From NCBI RefSeq assembly GCF_022267515.1, contig NZ_JAKFGB010000009.1, positions 930,001 through 994,000 on the forward strand: 64,000 nt of DNA. Reading direction: 5' to 3'. Both the position numbers and the translations under genes were made by a program. The stretch's first letter is position 1; every line of letters starts with the position of its first letter. Below the pieces are notes generated by a model, which was given only the letters and a program-made list of their open reading frames with translations, was not told the DNA's origin and did no database searches. Of this stretch, positions 22,530-30,119 are shown piece by piece. Origin of the DNA: Rubinisphaera margarita (GTDB lineage Bacteria > Planctomycetota > Planctomycetia > Planctomycetales > Planctomycetaceae).

Positions 22530-22878
22530 TAGTACGCACCTTGTGCTGCGATACGCCTGACGGCGATCCCAGTCTAAGGGCTGTCTCGCCATTTCAACTC
22601 GAGGCGTGAGCGAGGGCCCGTTTCAGAGGCGACGTTGGCTTCCCTTGCAGATCTTTAGGTCTGGGATGCTGTCAGAGGTGTGATTGTGCCGGTTCTTCGC
22701 GTCATCCGGGCTGCAATTGTGACGATTCCTGCTTCCGCTCCGCTCCTGTTGCCGTTTCGCAACGTAGGGTTCCCTTGAGGCGACATCGGTTGCACGAAAA
22801 AGCAACATTCCGCCTCCGGTTCGGATGGATGCCGGACCTGGTCGAAAGCTTCCGCTGCGTGCGAAGGATCTCTGTTTC
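22530..22878. other. Gene-free 349-base interval
   Basis: The segment near 22547-22575 (GATACGCCTGACGGCGATCCCAG) resembles the hairpin segment near 7590 (GATACGCCTGCGGCTATCCCGAG) and may be a decayed copy of a dispersed repeat. The rest shows no RNA gene or promoter I can support. Confidence 0.45.
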
Positions 22879-24288
22879 ATGACAATGCATCAACACCCCG
22901 CCTCCGAAACCTCACCGTCACCCGAGAACACTACAACAACGCAGACGGTTTCTGTCGATGCGTCGTCCTTGATTGTCGGTCGTGAAACGCGTTTCCCGCT
23001 CTACGACCGCGCCGGCGTGCTGCTCCTTGCCGAGGGATCGATGATCACCGAGGTGTTCAAGTCGAAACTGAGAGAACGCTTCATCACCCGGCTCGACGTT
23101 CACAGCGACGATGCCAATCTGATCTCGACCGAACATGTCGTCGCCAGTCTTGAAAAGCAAAAGACCTCCGTGCCTTGTGACGAGGCCATAGACACTCAGC
23201 TGAAAAAGGCCGTAAAGGCCGGGCTACAGTTTGTCACCAACGAAGGGACCGTCGCCCGCGATCTTGTCGAGCGTCATGGAACGGCGGGATATGAAGAGGA
23301 AACGCGAGACGAGATGACTCGCCGCACAACCGAAGACTGCGAAGTCATCGATGATCTGATGCTGACCGTCGCCGACTTCCGGCAAGTCGATGGCGGCCAG
23401 ATCCGGACTTCCATCGACAGCACCCTGAAAAACCTCTGCCAGGATTTTGACTGCGTGAATGCAGCCGCTTTGCAGTTGTCCGATGACGCCACTCTCGCCC
23501 GACATTGTTATCGGATGGCGGTGCTCGGAATGAGTATCGCGGTTGAACTGGGCCTAAACGAGCAGAACGTTTCCCGCGTGGGGACCACGGGACTGGTGCA
23601 CGACTGGGGCATGTTGAAAGTGCCCGAAGAGATCCGCAATCCCAGCCGGCCACTCAACAGCGTCGAACAGTTTGAAGTGCAGAAGCACGTTATGCATTCG
23701 CTCGATATGCTCAGTCGCGTGAAAGGTCTGCCGACGCTCGTGCCGCTCGTTTCGTACCAGGTTCACGAGCAGATGAACGGTCAGGGCTATCCCCGCCGGC
23801 GTCACGGAGCGAACATTCATCTGTTTGCCCGTATTCTGAATGTCGCTCACACATATGTGGAACTGACGACCGCCTATGCGTACCGCCCGGCGTTATCTCC
23901 CTACGATGCGATGCTGCAGATTCTGAAAGCAACCAAGCAGGGCGTGCACGATCCGAATGTGATTCGAGCATTGCTCCGCGCTCAGTCGCTCTTTCCTGTC
24001 GGCAGCACAGTCATGCTTTCTTCCGGACGCATGGCCAAAGTTCTGCGGGCGAACGGCGATCGGTTCACCGAGCCGATCGTTCAGATTGTGCAGGACCAGC
24101 ACGGTCGAAATGTCCTCACGGCCAGCGCGGAGAACATCGTCGATCTTGCTCAAGGCGACTGCTACATCACGCAGGCTCTGCCGATTCTGCATGGTCCGGA
24201 AGCGATCCCGGCTCCGCACTTCCTCAAGAACGCCGCTGCTTTGAAAAAAGTACAATCGTCGAAGACGCAGGAAGCCTCGAATCACTGA
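22879..24288 (+). CDS. HD-GYP domain protein (putative c-di-GMP phosphodiesterase)
   Basis: 469 residues. The C-terminal half has the HD pair H241-D242 in LVHDWGMLKVPEEIRN and the signature H296-E-Q-M-N-G-Q-G-Y-P305, hallmarks of HD-GYP phosphodiesterases that hydrolyse cyclic di-GMP to pGpG or GMP. The usual HDxGK lysine is Met here, which may alter metal binding or activity. The N-terminal 200 residues resemble the extra domain seen in other HD-GYP proteins (LIVGRETRFPLYDRAGVLLLAEGSMI). No signal peptide or membrane segment, so cytoplasmic. A GAAGGA lies 11 bases before the ATG. Confidence 0.92.
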   Translation: MTMHQHPASETSPSPENTTTTQTVSVDASSLIVGRETRFPLYDRAGVLLLAEGSMITEVFKSKLRERFITRLDVHSDDANLISTEHVVASLEKQKTSVPCDEAIDTQLKKAVKAGLQFVTNEGTVARDLVERHGTAGYEEETRDEMTRRTTEDCEVIDDLMLTVADFRQVDGGQIRTSIDSTLKNLCQDFDCVNAAALQLSDDATLARHCYRMAVLGMSIAVELGLNEQNVSRVGTTGLVHDWGMLKVPEEIRNPSRPLNSVEQFEVQKHVMHSLDMLSRVKGLPTLVPLVSYQVHEQMNGQGYPRRRHGANIHLFARILNVAHTYVELTTAYAYRPALSPYDAMLQILKATKQGVHDPNVIRALLRAQSLFPVGSTVMLSSGRMAKVLRANGDRFTEPIVQIVQDQHGRNVLTASAENIVDLAQGDCYITQALPILHGPEAIPAPHFLKNAAALKKVQSSKTQEASNH

Positions 24289-24424
24289 TCCAAACGGGAC
24301 GTGGTCATTTGACACCCGACGGGCCGAGGCCGTCTTGCCCCATCCTCCCGATTTGTGATACACCACGACTGACTGATCTCAGGATCCGTGCGCAGTTTCC
24401 GCGCCGGGCCCCGGCCGTCCATGG

Positions 24425-25234
24425 ATGCGACCGCCGCCAGCAGATCTCAGCGACTTCGGTCGCGTTTCGACTTCCAGGGATGGATCGTTGTCTACGTCGC
24501 TCCGACATCAGGAATCGCCGGCTCCCAGCCGCTCCGCAAAGACGGATCGCGCGCTGTCTCCGGCCGTGTGGCTGATTCCGGTTTCGCTGCTCATCGCAGC
24601 CGGTTGCTGTCTGACGATCGATCTCCCCGTGGCCCGCTTCTTCCATGCCGGCCACTACCCCGGTTTTCTCCGCGAGCTTGTCGAGAACACCGAACCTTTC
24701 GGGCATGGCATCGGCGTGGTTCTCCTGCTCACATCGCTGGCTCTGGTTCATCGAGAACAGTCACTGCGATACGTCACCGCCGGAGCGATTGCTCTCGGAG
24801 CCGGGCTCTGCACGAATGTCATCAAGTTTACTTACGGCCGGACCCGTCCGCGCGACCTTGAACTCGCCGGAGCCGATTTCGCGGATACGTTCACCGGCTG
24901 GCTTCCCGTCCTGCAGGACATCGGCGGCAGCCAGAGCTTTCCCTCCGGACATACCACCGTCGCCTGGGCGCTGGCGGTTGTGCTGACACAGCTGTTCCCG
25001 ACCGGTCGCGGATTGTTCTTCACCCTGGCGGTGTTCGTCGCTTACGGACGCGTTCAATGTGGAGCGCATTATCCGAGCGATGTGTTCGCCGGAGCTGCAC
25101 TCGGGTGGACTGTGGCGACTCTCGTGTTGAATTACGGACCCGCTCGCGTGCGGGCGATAATGTCCGATCCCATCTCATCCACTTCAGAACCTCGTTTGAC
25201 CATCACTCCAGACAGCCATTCTCAGGCTGCCTGA
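24425..25234 (+). CDS. PAP2-family membrane phosphatase
   Basis: 269 residues with about five membrane segments. All three phosphatase motifs are present: K-F-T-Y-G-R-T-R-P, Q-S-F-P-S-G-H-T and G-R-V-Q-C-G-A-H-Y-P-S-D. In the third motif the usual S-R has become G-R. The family dephosphorylates lipid phosphates such as undecaprenyl pyrophosphate, phosphatidic acid or PGP. The first 45 residues are a polar Ser/Arg-rich tail, and the true start could be further in. It is followed 37 bases later by a glycosyltransferase gene; both would act on lipid-linked substrates, so an envelope role is likely. Confidence 0.9.
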   Translation: MRPPPADLSDFGRVSTSRDGSLSTSLRHQESPAPSRSAKTDRALSPAVWLIPVSLLIAAGCCLTIDLPVARFFHAGHYPGFLRELVENTEPFGHGIGVVLLLTSLALVHREQSLRYVTAGAIALGAGLCTNVIKFTYGRTRPRDLELAGADFADTFTGWLPVLQDIGGSQSFPSGHTTVAWALAVVLTQLFPTGRGLFFTLAVFVAYGRVQCGAHYPSDVFAGAALGWTVATLVLNYGPARVRAIMSDPISSTSEPRLTITPDSHSQAA

Positions 25235-25271
25235 TACTCGTTGTGGCCATCTCGACAACCTGTTTCCAGAA

Positions 25272-26288
25272 ATGGTTCCTGCCATGTCACAATCGTCTGC
25301 TCCCAACCTCAGCATCTCTGTTGTCGTGCCGATCCACAACGAAGAAGAGAACATTCCGATCCTGCATCAGCAGCTGGTCGATGAACTCGGCCCGAGTGGA
25401 CGCGACTATGAACTGATTCTCGTCGACGATGGGTCCACCGACACCAGTCTCGAGAAACTGACTCAGCTGGCCGAACGCGATCCGCACGTCGTCGTTGTGC
25501 AGTTCCGCCGCAACTACGGACAGACCGCGGCTATGCAGGCCGGAATCGATGTCGCTTCGAACGACGTCGTCATTACCATGGACGGCGACCTCCAGAACGA
25601 TCCCTCCGACATCCCGCTGATGATGGAAAAGATCGAAGCCGGCTTCGATCTCGTTCACGGCTGGCGGAAGAATCGTCAGGACGCCTTTATCAACCGCAAG
25701 CTTCCTTCCAAGATCGCCAACCGGCTCATCTCCAAGACGACCGGTTTCCCGATTCACGATCTCGGCTGTACCCTGAAGGCGATCCGCCGCGAGATCGCGC
25801 AGGAGCTCGAACTCTACGGCGAAATGCACCGCTTCATTCCGATTCTGGCTCATCGCCGCGGGGCGAAATGCGTTGAAGTCGTCACCAGGCACCATGCCCG
25901 CCGCTTCGGCCAGACTAAATACGGAATTGGTCGCACGACTCGCGTCGTTCTCGACCTGATCACCGTCAACTTCCTGCTCAAGTACTTCGACAGCCCGATG
26001 AAGCTGTTCGGTCGCCTGGGAATCTGGTGCGTCGGTATCGCCGGCGTCTCCGCTCTCGCCACGATCGGCATGAAACTCGTTGGCGGCATCGACATGACCG
26101 GCAATCCGCTGTTGCTCCAGACGGTTCTCTCCGTAATGGTCGGCATGCAGTTCCTCAGCCTCGGAATCCTTGGCGAAGTCTGCACCCGCCTGTATTACAC
26201 GAACTCTTCGAATCGCCATTACGCCGTGCGTCGCATCATCCGTCAGGAAAGCGAAGACCGCATGACGATTCCGGCTCGGGCCGCATAA
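25272..26288 (+). CDS. Family 2 glycosyltransferase with C-terminal membrane anchor (DPM1/GtrB-like)
   Basis: 338 residues. N-terminal GT-A domain: SVVVPIHNEEENI, ILVDDGSTD and the MDGDLQNDP metal-binding motif; KYGIGRTTRVVLDLI follows near residue 215-230, as in dolichyl/undecaprenyl-phosphate mannosyl- or glucosyl-transferases. Two membrane segments (LGIWCVGIAGVSALATIGM and LLLQTVLSVMVGMQFLSLGI) close the protein. It probably makes polyprenyl-phosphate sugar for envelope glycan or protein glycosylation. The start four codons later (MSQSSAPN) is equally good. Likely operon with the PAP2 gene upstream. Its stop is immediately adjacent to the stop of the convergent gene. Confidence 0.94.
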   Translation: MVPAMSQSSAPNLSISVVVPIHNEEENIPILHQQLVDELGPSGRDYELILVDDGSTDTSLEKLTQLAERDPHVVVVQFRRNYGQTAAMQAGIDVASNDVVITMDGDLQNDPSDIPLMMEKIEAGFDLVHGWRKNRQDAFINRKLPSKIANRLISKTTGFPIHDLGCTLKAIRREIAQELELYGEMHRFIPILAHRRGAKCVEVVTRHHARRFGQTKYGIGRTTRVVLDLITVNFLLKYFDSPMKLFGRLGIWCVGIAGVSALATIGMKLVGGIDMTGNPLLLQTVLSVMVGMQFLSLGILGEVCTRLYYTNSSNRHYAVRRIIRQESEDRMTIPARAA

Positions 26289-27344
26289 TCAGAGCGATTC
26301 GGACAATCGGAACTGGTGGTATCCTTCCAGTCGATCGAGATATTCCTCAAGCCGTCGCAGCATTGCGGCGGCTTTTTCGCGTTCGGTCATGGTGTAGCAC
26401 CGCTCGCAGCAGCGGATCGCACTCAGCAACAGATTGCTCAGATCAAACGCCTGCAACGTCTCGCGTTCGGCATTCGAGAGCGGCCGCACTTCGGAGTACG
26501 CCTTCACAGCATCGGTCCAGGCCTTAAGATTATTGCCAAGGAGGCTGCCGAGCAGGCGTGTCAGATCGGTCGCGACGCTATCCGTTCCCGTTGCCGCCCA
26601 GTCGATCACTCCGCTGATCTGGCCGTCAGTCATGAGGACATGCTCCCGCCACAGATCGCGGGCGACCGGTTGAAGCAAAAGTGGCGTTGAAGCTGCGGAT
26701 TGTAAAAGTTGCAACGCCTGAGCGGCAATTTCCGGAAGAAGTTCTTTGAGCCTGAGATGAAGCGGAACAACCTTCTCCGCCATCGCGCCGGGGGAGCCTG
26801 GCCCCTGTTTTATCGCGATTCCGTGTCGCAGGGCCTCATGGAGCAGTTCGAGTCTTCGCCGCAGCGCCGGGGACAAACTGATCACTGCCTGCCGGATCTC
26901 GCCGCTGCTTCCCGATGGCGGCACATACTTTGCACTTTCGAGATGCAGGGCAGCGATCGCGTGCATGGCTGCCGTCAATATCTGCGGATTCGGATCAACT
27001 GGCAGAGGAGTTCCGAGAAGAAACGGTTCGATGTGAAAGAGCCGCTGTCGGTAAAAACCGAACAGATCCCCCATTGTGTCGGGGATTGGGACGGGTACTC
27101 TGGTCGGTTGCGAGGAATTGAGATGCACGAGGAAGTGAGCCAGCCGGCTCAATCGGGAAGGGGACTGAACAGACTCAGGCCAGATTCGCAGCACGAACGG
27201 TCCCGCCGGGGCCTCGTAGCGGTAGACACCTGCTCCGCTGAAGCCGCCGGCGAGCCGCCGCAGACTGCCGAAACTCGGCCGGTTCTCCGGTCTGTGTAAC
27301 CGGAAGATTATTTTTGAATCAGGATCGCTTTCCGCCGGGGCCAT
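26289..27344 (-). CDS. Phosphotransferase (APH/choline-kinase-like fold)
   Basis: 351 residues. Segments GGFSGAGVYRYEAPAGPFVLRIW (nucleotide-loop and Lys/Arg strand) and ISGVIDWAATG (metal-binding Asp, DFG-like) match the aminoglycoside phosphotransferase fold. The catalytic loop, normally HGDxxxxN, reads A-R-D-L-W-R-E-H: the Asp remains, but the His and the Asn are replaced. I recall related proteins with R-D-I-W-H-D-H-V-L in this place, so it may be a distinct subfamily and not a decayed gene. The substrate is unknown; antibiotic resistance should not be assumed. Confidence 0.8.
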   Translation of the reverse strand: MAPAESDPDSKIIFRLHRPENRPSFGSLRRLAGGFSGAGVYRYEAPAGPFVLRIWPESVQSPSRLSRLAHFLVHLNSSQPTRVPVPIPDTMGDLFGFYRQRLFHIEPFLLGTPLPVDPNPQILTAAMHAIAALHLESAKYVPPSGSSGEIRQAVISLSPALRRRLELLHEALRHGIAIKQGPGSPGAMAEKVVPLHLRLKELLPEIAAQALQLLQSAASTPLLLQPVARDLWREHVLMTDGQISGVIDWAATGTDSVATDLTRLLGSLLGNNLKAWTDAVKAYSEVRPLSNAERETLQAFDLSNLLLSAIRCCERCYTMTEREKAAAMLRRLEEYLDRLEGYHQFRLSESL

Positions 27345-27353
27345 ACTTCTTGA

Positions 27354-27382
27354 TTGACAACCGTAATTTAGCGGGTGTACAA
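27354..27382 (+). promoter_or_regulatory. Possible sigma-70 promoter for the Cys/Tyr-rich protein gene
   Basis: A perfect TTGACA (27354-27359) is followed after 16 bases by TGTACA (27376-27381), a weak -10. It would give a leader of about 190 bases before the ATG at 27575. That leader holds a small stem-loop CGGG-TTCGATG-CCCG near 27500. Confidence 0.3.
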
Positions 27383-27574
27383 GGGATAGAGATTAGAACG
27401 ATGTGAGAAAATAGACTAAAGGGCCCTGCAAGAGGCAAGGCACTCAACGGACTTCGAAGACCGGTGGCTGTCGTCGAAGCTCATTGTAATTCACTGGCGG
27501 GTTCGATGCCCGTCAGAGCTCTTTCATGAGGAAAGCGACCCACACCTGAGCATTCTTCACACTGAGAGGAACCC

Positions 27575-28507
27575 ATGACCAAGAGCATTAGCAGTCTGAC
27601 CAAAATCGCTGTCTGTGGACTGCTCGTTCTGAGCACGACCACGACTGCCGACGCCGGGCTTATCCCCTGGACTTATAACGCAATCTTCGGCCCGGTCGGA
27701 TCGACCTTCGCGGCTCGCCCCGCTTACGGTTACACGGCCAATTATGGCGGTTACAACGCCGGCGGCTGTTGCGGCACCAACTATACTGCCGGGTACAGCG
27801 CTGGTTACACCCCGTACTACGCCGGTTATTCGGGCTACACGACGAACTACTACGCCGCCTACCCGACTACCAGTTACTACGGCGCCGTCAACTCCTGTGG
27901 AAGTTGTGGCACGTGCGGCACCTGCAATACCTGTAACTACGGCTGTGCGACCAACTGCTGCACGACCGGCTGCACCGGCTGCAGCAACTGCGTTGGTGGC
28001 AACAACTGCTGCACCGGGTTGAACTCAGCGACTGGCACCACGACGCCGGCTCCGGCCACTCCGTCGCCGACTCCGACCACGACCTTCAAGTCGACCGAGC
28101 CGACGCTCAACAAGGACACGAACACCGATTCCAAGAACTACGACGACGAGTCGAACAATTCCGGTGGATTCGAGATGCCGGAACGCAACGGGACCGATGC
28201 CGCTCCGCGTTCGGACGCTCCCCCGTTCAACTTCGACAGCAGTAGCAGCCGCGAATCGCTGAAGGTTCCCGCTCCTGTTGAGCAGATCCCGGCCGAATCC
28301 GGTTCGGACGCGTTGCGGGCCCCACGGCTCGACCTGATTCCTGCTCCGGTCGCTATCGATGAAACCGACCTGAGCTGGTCCGTCACCGCAACACCGACCC
28401 GCGTGACTCGTTCGGCTCGCTTCAGCGTTCCGACCGTTGCTCGCTACTCGCCAACGCAGATGAACGACCTGCTGCCACCACTGCCGGTTCAGGTCGCAGG
28501 CAAGTAA
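27575..28507 (+). CDS. Exported Cys/Tyr/Gly-rich low-complexity protein
   Basis: 310 residues. Signal peptide MTKSISSLTKIAVCGLLVLS with cleavage at ADA-G near residue 28; GAGAGGAA lies 6 bases before the ATG. Residues about 50-110 are Tyr/Gly/Ala/Thr repeats (GYTANYGGYNAGGCCG, YYAGYSGYTTNYY). Residues 110-150 hold dense cysteines (SCGSCGTCGTCNTCNYGC, CCTTGCTGC, NNCC), about 17 Cys in 45 residues. A Thr/Pro linker and an acidic disordered part follow. The composition suggests a disulphide- or tyrosine-crosslinked envelope or surface protein; this is inference. It is a single-gene unit with its own terminator. Confidence 0.85.
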   Translation: MTKSISSLTKIAVCGLLVLSTTTTADAGLIPWTYNAIFGPVGSTFAARPAYGYTANYGGYNAGGCCGTNYTAGYSAGYTPYYAGYSGYTTNYYAAYPTTSYYGAVNSCGSCGTCGTCNTCNYGCATNCCTTGCTGCSNCVGGNNCCTGLNSATGTTTPAPATPSPTPTTTFKSTEPTLNKDTNTDSKNYDDESNNSGGFEMPERNGTDAAPRSDAPPFNFDSSSSRESLKVPAPVEQIPAESGSDALRAPRLDLIPAPVAIDETDLSWSVTATPTRVTRSARFSVPTVARYSPTQMNDLLPPLPVQVAGK

Positions 28508-28535
28508 TTCCATCAACTCCGGTTGAAAACACAGA

Positions 28536-28569
28536 GCGGTGCAGGACTCAAATCCCGCACCGCTTTTTT
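28536..28569 (+). terminator. Rho-independent terminator of the Cys/Tyr-rich protein gene
   Basis: Stem GCGGTGC / GCACCGC (28536-28542 with 28557-28563), an inner GGA/TCC pairing in the loop, then six T. It begins 29 bases after the stop codon. Confidence 0.9.
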
Positions 28570-28590
28570 CATGCGCACTCGTGGCAGATT

Positions 28591-28770
28591 ACTTCAAAGC
28601 AGGCCCTCCAGGGGTGGCCCTGATAGCTCGGCTATCAGGGCGGCGCAGCCGTAGGAGCACGCCGTTTGATGTCCCCCTATCAACCGCGATCCCCACAAAG
28701 AAGATCTGGCATTGGAATCTCCACGCTCAACCGCACCCTCCGACGGCTTAGCCGCCCCCGAAACCCGGAC
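28591..28770. repeat. Hairpin repeat, copy 4 (CCCTGATAGC stem)
   Basis: ACTTCAAAGCAGGCCCTCCA leads into the GGGGTGG frame, which here encloses the stem CCCTGATAGC-TCG-GCTATCAGGG (28618-28640), followed by GCGGCGCAGCCGTAGGAGCACG. The right end is a decayed mirror unit (GCCGCCCCCGAAACCCGG, 28752-28769). Copy 5 repeats the whole segment 247 bases to the right. Confidence 0.9.
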
Positions 28771-28837
28771 GGGGAACAGACAAGGCGATCCAGATAACAA
28801 TTCCTGCATCGCTGTTTATGCGCGCTCAAGGTTTCTC

Positions 28838-29036
28838 ACTTCAAAGCAGGCCCTCCAGGGGTGGCCCTGATAGCTCGGCTATCAGGGCGGCGCAGCCGTG
28901 GGAGCACGCCGTTTGATGCCCCCCATCAACCGCGATCTTCACTAAGAAGATCTGGCAGTGAAAGACTCCACGCTCAACCGCACCCTCCAACGGCTCCGCC
29001 GCCCCGAAAGAATCTTTCGGGGCCACCCGGACGTTC
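28838..29036. repeat. Hairpin repeat, copy 5 (both stem types)
   Basis: Begins ACTTCAAAGCAGGCCCTCCA, with the CCCTGATAGC-TCG-GCTATCAGGG stem at 28865-28887. It closes with an intact mirror-image unit GCCG + CCCCGAAAGA-A-TCTTTCGGGG + CCACC (29002-29022). It ends about five bases before the stop codon of the leftward dioxygenase gene, so together with copy 4 it fills a convergent gap. Confidence 0.9.
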
Positions 29037-29040
29037 GCGT

Positions 29041-30081
29041 TTAGCGGGCTTCCGCCAGTTCAAAGCTCTGCGTTTCCATGCACGCCAGAGACGCCAGGAC
29101 CTTCCGTGTGCCGGAGAACGGTTTGCGGGCATGCATGGCGATCGTGTTGTCAATCAGCACCGCATCGCCCGGTTGCCATTCCAGATCGTAAGAAAGCTCA
29201 TTGGCCAGTTCGATGGCTCGAGCCACGGCTGCCGGATCGAGTGGGTTGCCATCGCCATGACGGATCGCCTTGCTCGGATCATTGCGACTGTCTTTCCAGC
29301 CACTGAAGGCCGCGATCAACTGGTTGAAGAAGACAGGACGGCCGGAGATCGTTTCGCGAACAGCCGGCAAAGGCGGAGTCGTCGCTTCAAGACAGCCATC
29401 TTCACGCCAGACCCAACTGTAGTTGAGGTCCTGCAATCGTTGCTCCGCCGCCTCGCGACTGTCGACGCCGAGCGTGCTCTTCCAACTGCGTCCCATGCCC
29501 GACTGGGCATCGTTCTCCGAAGGCATTACGTTGGTGTACTTCAGCCCTTTCTCGCGACAGGCGGCGACAAACTCGGGGCAATCGGCTTCGAGCCGCTTCA
29601 GCAGAATGTCCGACCGACAGATCGGCGTCGCTCCGCCAACCTCGGGGGCGATCTCGCAATAGAACATGATCCAGCGCGGAAACAACGGCGTTTGAGCCAT
29701 CTCGTGATGGAAGAAAATCTGCACATCGGGCGGAGCTTCGTTGGCGGAGAACACCCGCTCGGTTCGATTCACCCGCACCGCATTCGACAGCGACTTCGCG
29801 TACGGAAAGTTCGGCAACTGCAGTGCCTGGATGAACTGATCAAACTCATTCGCGGTCGGCATCGGCAGCCCCCGGAAGAGGACGGCTCCATGCTGCGTCG
29901 CCTCGACGAGGAGTTCGTCTCGGGCGCCGGAGATCGCTTCAAGCAACGGAGTAAGCTGAGCATTCTCGTCCCGGCAGAGATAGCCAGCCGGAAACTGCGA
30001 ACCGTCCTCGTACTGCTGTGCGTTCAAATCGGAAGCCGACGCACGCTCCAGTTTCAAGTCCTGCGGGGGCCAGGTGCTCAT
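29041..30081 (-). CDS. TauD/TfdA-family Fe(II)/2-oxoglutarate dioxygenase
   Basis: 346 residues. The iron triad is visible: FFHHEMAQ (H-x-E) in the middle, and the distal His in AMHARKPFSGTRKVLAS, whose Arg would bind 2-oxoglutarate. HGAVLFRGLPM near residue 63 and MFYCEIAPEVGGATPICRS match the fold. The H-x-E and H-H-E-M-A-Q pattern is closer to the SyrP/clavaminate-like branch than to taurine dioxygenase, so the substrate is open. It lies 38 bases downstream of the ROK regulator gene on the same strand, so both are probably one transcript. Confidence 0.93.
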   Translation of the reverse strand: MSTWPPQDLKLERASASDLNAQQYEDGSQFPAGYLCRDENAQLTPLLEAISGARDELLVEATQHGAVLFRGLPMPTANEFDQFIQALQLPNFPYAKSLSNAVRVNRTERVFSANEAPPDVQIFFHHEMAQTPLFPRWIMFYCEIAPEVGGATPICRSDILLKRLEADCPEFVAACREKGLKYTNVMPSENDAQSGMGRSWKSTLGVDSREAAEQRLQDLNYSWVWREDGCLEATTPPLPAVRETISGRPVFFNQLIAAFSGWKDSRNDPSKAIRHGDGNPLDPAAVARAIELANELSYDLEWQPGDAVLIDNTIAMHARKPFSGTRKVLASLACMETQSFELAEAR

Positions 30082-30119
30082 GATTCGATCTCTCTTATTG
30101 AGTGCGGATGATAACAGTC

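Noticed and set aside
21561..22592. A 343-codon open frame on the minus strand
   Set aside because: Antisense to the PQQ-propeller gene, which has a signal peptide and clear blades.
26289..27344. Annotation as an aminoglycoside resistance kinase
   Set aside because: The catalytic loop deviates from HGD...N and the context gives no hint of resistance; only the fold is supported.
27480..27530. A T-arm-like stem CGGG-TTCGATG-CCCG suggesting a tRNA
   Set aside because: No acceptor stem, anticodon arm or D arm can be placed at tRNA distances around it.
5488..29036. Hairpin repeats considered as insertion sequences
   Set aside because: No transposase gene, no terminal inverted repeats bounding a coding region and no clear target-site duplication; REP- or MITE-like is the most that can be said.
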